This document shows, one piece after another, positions 1 to 5,277 of a stretch of DNA of 5,534 nucleotides. The stretch is from Alphaproteobacteria bacterium (lineage in GTDB: Bacteria; Pseudomonadota; Alphaproteobacteria; ATCC43930; CGMCC-115725), in assembly GCA_030039975.1 (NCBI GenBank), contig JASHUO010000171.1, forward strand, positions 1 through 5,534, given 5' to 3'. The stretch's first letter is position 1. Every line of letters begins with the position of its first letter. Position numbers and translations under genes: made by a program. The notes below the pieces were generated by a model, which was not told the origin of the DNA, did not search any database, and worked only from the letters and a program-made list of their open reading frames with translations.

Positions 1-1151
1 GCGCCGGTGCTTTCGATGTTGCGCACCTTGCGCTCTTGCAAGCGGCGGGCGATCTCCGGCTGCAGCATGTTGTAGGTGCCGGCCGAGCCGCAGCAGAGAT
101 GCGCCTCTGGCACCTCGAGCACGGTGAAGCCCGCCTGTGCCAACAGGCGCTGCGGCGGATCGCGCAGCTTTTGACCATGCTGCAACGAGCATGCAGCGTG
201 ATAGGCGACTCGGCCGCCGATGCCGGGGACGCTCGGCGCAAGGCCGAGCTCGCTCATGAGCTCGGACACATCCTTGGCAAGCGCCGAGATGCGCGCCGCT
301 TTCTCGGCGTAATCCCGATCCTCGCGCAGCATGTAGCCGTAATCCTTGACGGTGACGCCGCAGCCCGAAGTGTTGATGACGACCGCATCGAGCCCGCCCT
401 TGTCCAAAAGCCGGGTCCAGGCGTCGATATTGGCCTTGGCGAAAGGCAGCGCGTCGCGTCCCATGTGGTGGACGAGCCCGCCGCAGCAGCCGGCGCCCGG
501 CGCCACCACGACGTCGCAGCCATGGCGCGTGAGCAGCCGCACCGTCGCCTCGTTGATCTCCGGCGCCACCACCTGCTGCGCGCAGCCCGCGAGCAGCGCC
601 ACGCGCTTGCGCCGCGTGCCGTCGGCCGCGAAAACCTGCGGCCGCTCGGTCGCCGCGGGTCCCGGCAAGCGCTGCGGCGCCATCGCCGCCAACTGCCCGA
701 GCCGTCCCGGCAGCAGCGTTGCGATTGGGCGAGCAAGGCGCGCGCCGATGAGCGTCAGGCGGAACAGCGCCGGGCGCGGCAGCACCAGTGCGAGAAAGCT
801 GCGCAGCGCGCGCTCGGCGAGCGGCCGGCGATAGGTCGTCTCGATCCGCGCCCGCGCCTGATCGACGAGATGCATGTAATGGACGCCCGACGGGCACGTC
901 GTCATGCAGGAAAGGCAGGAGAGACAGCGGTCGATATGCTTTGCCACCTGCGCCGACGCCGGCCGGTCGTGCTCCAGCATCTCCTTGATCAGATAGATGC
1001 GCCCGCGCGGCCCGTCGAGCTCGTCACCGAGCAGCACATAGGTCGGGCAGGTCGCGGTGCAGAAACCGCAATGGACGCAGGCGCGCAGGATCTTGTCGGC
1101 CTCGTGCAGATCGGGATCGGCGAGCTGGGCGAGGGAGAAATGGGTCTGCAT
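1..1151 (-). CDS. glcF: Glycolate oxidase iron-sulfur subunit GlcF (3' end cut by window edge)
   Basis: Iron-sulfur subunit of glycolate oxidase. It carries electrons from the flavin subunits GlcD/GlcE toward the respiratory chain at the inner face of the cytoplasmic membrane. Reading from the ATG at 1151 gives 383 residues before the window ends. Two ferredoxin-type 4Fe-4S motifs are visible: CVHCGFCTATCP at residues 25-36 and CLSCLSCMTTCP at 76-87. Two cysteine-rich CCG domains follow. The first has C190 and the pair C222-C223 (GAGCCGG). The second has C321 (YHAACSLQHGQ) and C353-C354 (HLCCGSAGTYN). The start matches the family N-terminus (MQTHFSLAQLADPDLHEADK) and has a weak GGGA ribosome site 9 bases upstream. 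Family members run a little over 400 residues, so only a few dozen residues should be missing. It lies 15 bases after glcE, the last visible gene of glcDEF. No truncation or missing cluster ligand is seen. Confidence 0.96.
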   Translation of the reverse strand, partial: MQTHFSLAQLADPDLHEADKILRACVHCGFCTATCPTYVLLGDELDGPRGRIYLIKEMLEHDRPASAQVAKHIDRCLSCLSCMTTCPSGVHYMHLVDQARARIETTYRRPLAERALRSFLALVLPRPALFRLTLIGARLARPIATLLPGRLGQLAAMAPQRLPGPAATERPQVFAADGTRRKRVALLAGCAQQVVAPEINEATVRLLTRHGCDVVVAPGAGCCGGLVHHMGRDALPFAKANIDAWTRLLDKGGLDAVVINTSGCGVTVKDYGYMLREDRDYAEKAARISALAKDVSELMSELGLAPSVPGIGGRVAYHAACSLQHGQKLRDPPQRLLAQAGFTVLEVPEAHLCCGSAGTYNMLQPEIARRLQERKVRNIESTG

Positions 1152-1166
1152 CAGCAGCGATCCCGC

Positions 1167-2357
1167 TCAGACATCGGCGTAGAGCCGGCCGCGATTGAGG
1201 ATGCGCTTGGGGTCGAAGCTCTCCTTGACGCGGCGGGTGAGCGCGGCGAGCGCCGGCGGCTGCGGCTCGAACACCGGCACCGCCGCGCGCAGCGCATCGC
1301 TGGCGCGGATCAAGGTGGCATGCCCGCCGATCGCGGCAAGCGCGCCGCGGATCACTGCGGCGCCGCCATCGCCGGAAGCGGGAATCGAGAGCCAGACCAG
1401 CCCGCCGCCCCAATCGAAGAACCAGCGTGCCTCGAGCCGTTGCGCCACCGCGGCGGCGAGCGCCGGGCCGGCGCTCGGCGGCACCGAGACGCGCCAGACC
1501 GCGCGGGCGGCATCACCGGCCAAAGGCGCAACGTCGCGCACCGCGCGCCAGAGCCGCGCCGATTCCTCGCCGCGCGCTTCCTCGGCGGCGCCGAAGGGCG
1601 CGAGCTCGGTGCGGAGCGCGGCAGCGCGCGCTTCGACCGAAGGACCCGGCCCTTCGAGCCGCAGCAAGGTCAAACCCGCGTCGCGGCCGCTCTCGCCGTT
1701 CGGCAGATGCGCCGCGCCGCTCACCTCATGCGGGCTCGACAAGCCCGCCGTCATGGCACGCTGCGCCGCCGTGTCGTCGAGGCGGCGCAGCAGGACGCTG
1801 CGTTCCGCCGCGGCGCGCGGCAGCACTTTCAAACTCACTTCCGTCACCGCCACCAAGGTGCCGTAGGAGCCGGCGACGAGCTTGGCGAGATCGTAGCCGG
1901 TGACATTCTTCACCACCTTGCCGCCCGCTTTGAACGCTTCGCCGCGGCCGGAGACGCCGCGAAAGCCGAGAAGATGATCGCGCGCCGCGCCGGCTTTGAT
2001 GCGCCGCGGCCCCGACAGATTGCACAGCACGGCGCCGCCCAGCGTCCCGGCCGCGCTCGCACCCAGCAAGCCGCGCCAATCCGGCGGCTCGAAGGCGAGC
2101 ATCTGGCCGCGCGCCGCCAGCGCCGCTTCGACCTCGCTCATCGGCGTCGCCGCGCCGGCCGTCAGCACCAGCTCCTCGGGCTCATAGGTGCTGATGCCGG
2201 CAAAGCCGGAGAGATCGAGGGTGTGCGGCAATTGCGGCGGCCGGCCGAGGCCGCGCTTGCTGCCGCCCGCCACCAGCTCCAGCGGCTCCTCCTGCGCCAC
2301 CGCCGCGGCGACGATCTCGGCCAGCTCGCGCTCGTCCTTGGGCCGAAAGCGGGTCAT
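1167..2357 (-). CDS. glcE: Glycolate oxidase FAD-binding subunit GlcE
   Basis: Second flavin-domain subunit of glycolate oxidase, required with GlcD and GlcF for oxidation of glycolate to glyoxylate. The 396-residue product has a PCMH-type (FAD_binding_4) fold: VAGGSKRGLGRP at residues 29-40, TLGGAVLCNLSGPRR at 105-119, and KAGGKVVKNVTGYDLAKLV at 143-161, ending in GSYGTL at 163-168. A variable Ala/Arg-rich middle follows, then the C-terminal signature FDPKRILNRGRLY at 381-393. It is somewhat longer than the E. coli protein (about 350 residues). The usual NPGR near the C-terminus reads NRGR here. The start is the ATG 3 bases after the glcD stop. No Shine-Dalgarno sequence is apparent (the upstream bases read CGCTTTTGACGC), so translation is probably coupled to termination on glcD. 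GlcE is told from GlcD by its shorter length, its place between D and F, and its lack of the HAGDGNLH motif. Confidence 0.95.
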   Translation of the reverse strand: MTRFRPKDERELAEIVAAAVAQEEPLELVAGGSKRGLGRPPQLPHTLDLSGFAGISTYEPEELVLTAGAATPMSEVEAALAARGQMLAFEPPDWRGLLGASAAGTLGGAVLCNLSGPRRIKAGAARDHLLGFRGVSGRGEAFKAGGKVVKNVTGYDLAKLVAGSYGTLVAVTEVSLKVLPRAAAERSVLLRRLDDTAAQRAMTAGLSSPHEVSGAAHLPNGESGRDAGLTLLRLEGPGPSVEARAAALRTELAPFGAAEEARGEESARLWRAVRDVAPLAGDAARAVWRVSVPPSAGPALAAAVAQRLEARWFFDWGGGLVWLSIPASGDGGAAVIRGALAAIGGHATLIRASDALRAAVPVFEPQPPALAALTRRVKESFDPKRILNRGRLYADV

Positions 2358-2360
2358 GCG

Positions 2361-3848
2361 TCAAAAGCGCGGCAGGTCGGGGAAGGCGGTTTGGCCGCGA
2401 TGGATGTGCATGCGGCCGAGCTCGGCGCAGCGGTGCAGCTGCGGGAAGACCTTGCCGGGATTGAGCAGCCCGTCGGGATCGAAGGCACATTTGAGGCGCT
2501 GCTGCTGGTTCAGATCGACCTCGTCGAACATCGCCGGCATCAGATCGCGCTTCTCGACGCCGACCCCGTGCTCGCCGGTAAGGACGCCGCCGACCGCGAC
2601 GCAAAAGCGCAGGATGTCGGCGCCGAACGCTTCGGCGCGCTCGAGCTCGCCGGGGTTGTTGGCGTCATAGAGGATGAGCGGATGGAGGTTGCCGTCGCCG
2701 GCATGGAAGACATTGGCGACGCGCAGCCCGTGCTTCTGCGACAGCGCGCGCATATGCGCCAGCACCTCGGGAAGGCGCTTCCTCGGGATGGTCCCGTCGA
2801 CGCAGTAATAGTCGGGCGAGATGCGGCCGACCGCGGGGAAAGCCGCCTTGCGCCCGGCCCAGAAGGCAAGACGCTCCTCCTCGCTGCTGGAGATGCGCAG
2901 CGACACTGCGCCATTCGCCCGCGCGATCCTCTCGACCTCGCCGATGAGGTGATCGACCTCCGCCGGCGGGCCGTCGAGCTCGACGATGAGCAGCGCCTCG
3001 ACATCGAGGGGGTAGCCGACATGGACGAAATCCTCGGCGGCGTGGATCGCGGGCTTGTCCATCATCTCCATGCCGCCGGGGATGATGCCGGCAGCGATGA
3101 TCTCGGCGACGCAACGGCCGGCGCTCTCGTTGCTGGGAAAGCCCATGAGCAGCGCCCGCGCCGTGGTCGGCTTGCGCAGGATGCGCACCGTCACCTCGGT
3201 GACGACGCCGAGCAGCCCTTCCGATCCCGTCATCACACCCAGCAGATCGTAACCCTCGGCATCGAGATGCTTGCCGCCGAGCCGCACGACCTCGCCGTTC
3301 ATCAGCACCATCTCCAGGCCCAGCACATTGTTGGTCGTCAGCCCGTATTTGAGGCAATGCACGCCGCCGGAATTCTCGGCGATGTTGCCGCCGATGGTGC
3401 AGGCGATCTGGCTCGACGGATCGGGCGCGTAGAAGAAGCCGGCATGCTGCACGGCGAGCGAGATGCCGAGATTGGTGACGCCGGGCTGGACCACGGCGCA
3501 GCGATTGGCGAAATCGATCTCAAGCACGCGGTTGAACTTGCCGAGGCCGAGGATGATTCCGTCGGCCAAGGGCAGGGCGCCGCCCGAGAGCGAGGTGCCG
3601 GCGCCGCGCGGCACCACTTTGACGCCGTGCTCATGGCAATAGGCGAGGATGCGCGAGACCTGATCGGTGGTCGAGGGCAGCACCGCGAGCAGCGGCACCT
3701 GGCGATAGGCGGTGAGCCCGTCGGTCTCGTAGGCGCGGCGCTCCTCTTCGGCGAGAATGACCCCCTCGCCCGGCACGATCTCGCTGAGCGCGGCGGCGAT
3801 CTCGGCGCGGCGGGCGATCACCGCGGCATCGGGTGTCGGCATGCGCAT
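2361..3848 (-). CDS. glcD: Glycolate oxidase catalytic FAD subunit GlcD
   Basis: Catalytic flavoprotein subunit of glycolate oxidase (FAD-linked 2-hydroxyacid oxidase family), converting glycolate to glyoxylate in 2-phosphoglycolate salvage or growth on glycolate. The product is 495 residues, close to the E. coli length of about 499. The N-terminal PCMH FAD-binding domain spans roughly residues 52-225, with PRGAGTSLSGG at 80-90 and TIGGNIAENSGGVHCLKYG at 151-169. The C-terminal FAD-oxidase domain spans about 225-470, with FHAGDGNLHP at 381-390 (H382 and H389), GEHGVG at 425-430, and FDPDGLLNPGK at 456-466. There is a good AGGAGG at 3855-3860, six bases before the ATG at 3848. A second in-frame ATG at 3842 is 12 bases away and less likely. 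Related D-lactate dehydrogenases share these motifs, but the glcE and glcF partners downstream settle the call. First gene of the operon, with its own candidate promoter at 3901-3929. Confidence 0.97.
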   Translation of the reverse strand: MRMPTPDAAVIARRAEIAAALSEIVPGEGVILAEEERRAYETDGLTAYRQVPLLAVLPSTTDQVSRILAYCHEHGVKVVPRGAGTSLSGGALPLADGIILGLGKFNRVLEIDFANRCAVVQPGVTNLGISLAVQHAGFFYAPDPSSQIACTIGGNIAENSGGVHCLKYGLTTNNVLGLEMVLMNGEVVRLGGKHLDAEGYDLLGVMTGSEGLLGVVTEVTVRILRKPTTARALLMGFPSNESAGRCVAEIIAAGIIPGGMEMMDKPAIHAAEDFVHVGYPLDVEALLIVELDGPPAEVDHLIGEVERIARANGAVSLRISSSEEERLAFWAGRKAAFPAVGRISPDYYCVDGTIPRKRLPEVLAHMRALSQKHGLRVANVFHAGDGNLHPLILYDANNPGELERAEAFGADILRFCVAVGGVLTGEHGVGVEKRDLMPAMFDEVDLNQQQRLKCAFDPDGLLNPGKVFPQLHRCAELGRMHIHRGQTAFPDLPRF

Positions 3849-3866
3849 GGGGCGCCTCCTCGCAAC

Positions 3867-3890
3867 CCTTCCTCTCCCGGCGGGGGAAGG
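3867..3890 (-). repeat. Inverted repeat in the glcD leader
   Basis: On the minus strand CCTTCCCCC pairs with GGGAGAGGAAGG. This gives a 6-bp outer stem (3885-3890 with 3867-3872), an AGA bulge, a 3-bp inner stem and a 3-base loop. It lies between the predicted transcription start (about 3894) and the AGGAGG ribosome site at 3855-3860, six bases clear of it. It would therefore be transcribed but would not itself cover the ribosome site. There is no T-tract after it, so it is not a terminator. CCCTCTCCC/GGGAGAGGG-type repeats are dispersed in many alphaproteobacterial genomes, and this may be a decayed copy; that link is inference. Confidence 0.5.
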
Positions 3891-3896
3891 TATTGG

Positions 3897-3908
3897 GCCT
3901 ATTTAGGC
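3897..3908. promoter_or_regulatory. Palindrome over the glcD -10 box, candidate operator
   Basis: The sequence GCCTATTTAGGC is a perfect 12-bp palindrome (arms GCCTA and TAGGC around TT). It fully covers the proposed -10 hexamer of the glcDEF promoter, a typical position for a repressor site. It does not match the TNGTNNNACNA pattern of FadR-type GntR regulators such as GlcC, so no regulator can be named. Confidence 0.35.
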
Positions 3909-3929
3909 AACCGGACGGGGGCGGCCAAG
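3901..3929 (-). promoter_or_regulatory. Predicted sigma-70-type promoter of glcDEF
   Basis: On the minus strand CTTGGC (3924-3929) and CTAAAT (3901-3906) are separated by exactly 17 bases. Each hexamer matches the alphaproteobacterial housekeeping pattern CTTGAC / CTATAT at five of six positions. Transcription would start near 3894, giving a leader of about 45 bases before glcD. A promoter is expected here because the strong rpmJ terminator ends immediately upstream. The prediction comes from sequence matching only. Confidence 0.55.
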
Positions 3930-3956
3930 AAAAAACCGCGCCCCGAAGGGCGCGGT
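3930..3956 (-). terminator. Intrinsic terminator of rpmJ
   Basis: On the minus strand a perfect 9-bp stem, ACCGCGCCC with GGGCGCGGT, closes a TTCG loop. The C(UUCG)G tetraloop is exceptionally stable in RNA. The stem runs straight into TTTTTTCTTGG. It begins 28 bases after the rpmJ stop codon. In the plus direction the hairpin is not followed by T residues, so it should act only on minus-strand transcripts. Confidence 0.93.
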
Positions 3957-3984
3957 CTCGTCGGCAGACGAGAGCTCGGCGCGC

Positions 3985-4110
3985 TCAGCCCTGGCGGGCC
4001 TTGAAGCGCGGATTGGTCTTGTTGATGACGTAGACGCGGCCCTTGCGGCGCACGATGCGGCAGTTCTTGTCGCGCTTTTTCAGCGACTTCAGCGAATTGG
4101 CGATCTTCAT
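3985..4110 (-). CDS. rpmJ: 50S ribosomal protein L36 (bL36), zinc-free form
   Basis: Small basic protein of the large ribosomal subunit that binds 23S rRNA. The 41-residue product begins MKIANSLKSLKKRDKNCRIV and ends NKTNPRFKARQG, the characteristic alphaproteobacterial bL36. Zinc-type bL36 of about 38 residues uses three Cys and one His. Here only one of these survives (C17); the other positions are non-ligands, including N30 and F36, so it should not bind zinc. Reading frame remains open upstream to 4287, but the family length, the AGGGG at 4117-4121 six bases before the ATG at 4110, and the promoter at 4156-4184 fix the start. It appears monocistronic, with its own promoter and terminator. 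Confidence 0.97.
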   Translation of the reverse strand: MKIANSLKSLKKRDKNCRIVRRKGRVYVINKTNPRFKARQG

Positions 4111-4155
4111 CGGTTGCCCCTGAGGCGCGGCCGGCCGGTGATTGGGAAAGCGCGG

Positions 4156-4184
4156 AACATAGGGAGCCGCACCGGCGAAGTCAA
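4156..4184 (-). promoter_or_regulatory. Predicted promoter of rpmJ
   Basis: On the minus strand TTGACT (4179-4184) and TATGTT (4156-4161) stand 17 bases apart, within CCAGGGTTGACTTCGCC and CCCTATGTTCC. The -35 box matches TTGACA at five of six positions. In the alphaproteobacterial register the -10 box reads CTATGT, five of six against CTATAT. The predicted start near 4149 leaves a leader of about 39 bases. Strong match, suited to a ribosomal protein gene. Confidence 0.75.
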
Positions 4185-4192
4185 CCCTGGCA

Positions 4193-4220
4193 GCGCCCCG
4201 GAATCCTTGGGGATTCGCGC
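4193..4220 (-). repeat. Inverted repeat after the methyltransferase gene
   Basis: GAATCC (4201-4206) and GGATTC (4211-4216) pair around a 4-base loop, and flanking GCGC at 4193-4196 and 4217-4220 can extend the stem past a 4-base bulge. It starts 12 bases after the methyltransferase stop and lies just upstream of the rpmJ -35 box. There is no T-tract, so it is at best a weak terminator or an RNA 3'-end stabiliser. Confidence 0.4.
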
Positions 4221-4231
4221 TCCCGCCGGCG

Positions 4232-5185
4232 CTAGCGCGCCTTGCGGATCGACGAGAGCGGCGGGCGGGCGGAGCCGGCCAGCGCATAGAAGCGGTAGGC
4301 CTTCACCACCCCGGCATCGAGCGCCATGATGGTTTTCACCCAGCGCTCCGCCTCGTTGACGATCTGCAGCTTGTGCGGCCGCGGCAGCGCCTTGATGTCG
4401 ACGGTCTGGACCAGATGGTCCCAGCCGAGCACGATCTGCAGCTTCAGATCATGGGTGATGTCCTCGGTGATGCGGACATCGAAGCCCAGGCTCTTGAAGC
4501 AGTCGGTGTATTGCTGCAGCGTCCACGGGCTGGGCGGATAGGGCTGCAGCGCCGTCCAGAGGGCGAGCTCCGGCCGCTCGGCACGCGCCGGGTCCAGGAC
4601 GTAGTCGGTCATCAGCAGCTGCCCGCGCTGCTTCAAGCCCAGAATGAGGACGCGCATGAAGCGCTCTTTGTCCTGGACCGTATAGGTCGCGCCGCGCGCC
4701 AGGATGCAGTCGAAGGCGCCGGTCCTGAGCTCGAAGGTCTCGGGATCGATGGCGCTGACCGGCGCGTGGCGCTGCATGCCGGCGGCGATCGACATCTCCA
4801 TGCCGCGCCGCGCCAGATCCGGATCGCGTTCGAGGCCGGTGATATAGGTACCGAACGCCTCCGAGATGGCGCGCGCCGCCCCCCCCATGCCGGCGGCGAC
4901 GTCGAGCATGCTCATCGCCGGGTTGGCGGCGAAGGGCTTCACCAGCCTCAGCACATATTCGGCATTGCCCGGCAGGTGGAAGCCGGGTCCCCAGAGCCAT
5001 TGCCGTATGGTCAAGGGATCGAGCGGCGGTACCGGCGGTTCCGCCGCGGCGGCGTCGATATCGATCTCGGCCACCGGCGCGGCCACCGCCTCGCCCGCCT
5101 CCCCCCGCAGGCGGGCAACAATCCTGGCAAGCAGCGATGGCCGGGCGGCAGCGAGATCGGAGCTGTCGGCTCGGCCGGCCATCAT
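4232..5185 (-). CDS. Class I SAM-dependent methyltransferase, substrate unknown
   Basis: Predicted cytoplasmic S-adenosylmethionine-dependent methyltransferase of 317 residues; the acceptor cannot be read from the sequence. Residues 1-57 are a variable Ala/Pro/acidic extension, likely a flexible linker after a short basic helix (PSLLARIVARLRG, 16-28). The Rossmann core begins near residue 75. Motif I is LDVAAGMGGAAR (94-105), the acidic end of strand 2 is E119 in TGLERD, FDCILARGATYTV (158-170) is the strand-4 region, and LMTDYVLDP (191-199) the strand-5 region. The C-terminal part (about 222-317) is unique, with QQYTDCFKSLGFDVRITEDI (224-243) resembling the late region of small-molecule methyltransferases. 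Phosphoethanolamine or glycine-betaine-type N-methyltransferases share the GGAAR-like motif I, but I cannot assign it to them. Two adjacent ATGs (5185 and 5182) are possible starts; ribosome sites are poor (AGGT nine bases before the first, GGGGG touching it). It lies 92 bases after the aminotransferase gene on the same strand. Confidence 0.82.
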   Translation of the reverse strand: MMAGRADSSDLAAARPSLLARIVARLRGEAGEAVAAPVAEIDIDAAAAEPPVPPLDPLTIRQWLWGPGFHLPGNAEYVLRLVKPFAANPAMSMLDVAAGMGGAARAISEAFGTYITGLERDPDLARRGMEMSIAAGMQRHAPVSAIDPETFELRTGAFDCILARGATYTVQDKERFMRVLILGLKQRGQLLMTDYVLDPARAERPELALWTALQPYPPSPWTLQQYTDCFKSLGFDVRITEDITHDLKLQIVLGWDHLVQTVDIKALPRPHKLQIVNEAERWVKTIMALDAGVVKAYRFYALAGSARPPLSSIRKAR

Positions 5186-5207
5186 CCCCCTTGTACCTGT
5201 GTCAAAG

Positions 5208-5227
5208 CGCGCGGCGTCGCCCGCGCG
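5208..5227 (-). repeat. GC-rich hairpin between aminotransferase and methyltransferase genes
   Basis: A perfect 7-bp stem, CGCGCGG with CCGCGCG, closes a 6-base loop about 50 bases after the aminotransferase stop. On the minus strand it is followed by CTTTGACAC, with only three T residues, so it would terminate weakly at best. Such stems also arise by chance in DNA this GC-rich. Confidence 0.3.
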
Positions 5228-5240
5228 GCGCGTCGGCAAG

Positions 5241-5269
5241 ATTCGCCCAGCCTTGCGAGTCGGGTCAAG
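5241..5269 (-). promoter_or_regulatory. Possible promoter for the methyltransferase gene
   Basis: On the minus strand CTTGAC (5264-5269) is an exact match to the alphaproteobacterial -35 pattern. At 17 bases the -10 candidate is GCGAAT (5241-5246), only a partial match. If used, transcription would start near 5234 and read through the hairpin at 5208-5227 before the gene. The methyltransferase may instead be read from the aminotransferase promoter outside the window. Confidence 0.25.
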
Positions 5270-5277
5270 CCCTTCGC

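Noticed and set aside
2361..3848. GlcD as a D-lactate dehydrogenase or other FAD-linked oxidase.
   Set aside because: The motifs alone fit the wider family, but the adjacent glcE and glcF genes in the order D-E-F identify glycolate oxidase.
36..4004. A 1322-codon open reading frame on the plus strand, antisense to glcF, glcE, glcD and part of rpmJ.
   Set aside because: It is in exact complementary codon register with glcF, glcE and glcD, which all share one frame. Plus-strand stops would need TTA, CTA or TCA codons in those genes, and these are avoided in high-GC genomes. The translation is Arg/Ala/His/Gln-rich with no domain, and the sense genes are unmistakable.
4111..4287. N-terminal extension of rpmJ to the upstream ATG at 4287 (100 residues in total).
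   Set aside because: bL36 in this group is 41 residues. The extension would run through the rpmJ promoter and ribosome site and overlap the end of the methyltransferase gene.
5164..5204. TTGACA in the stretch between the hairpin and the methyltransferase ATG as a -35 box.
   Set aside because: At 17 bases spacing the -10 box would fall inside the methyltransferase coding region with no other gene start to serve.
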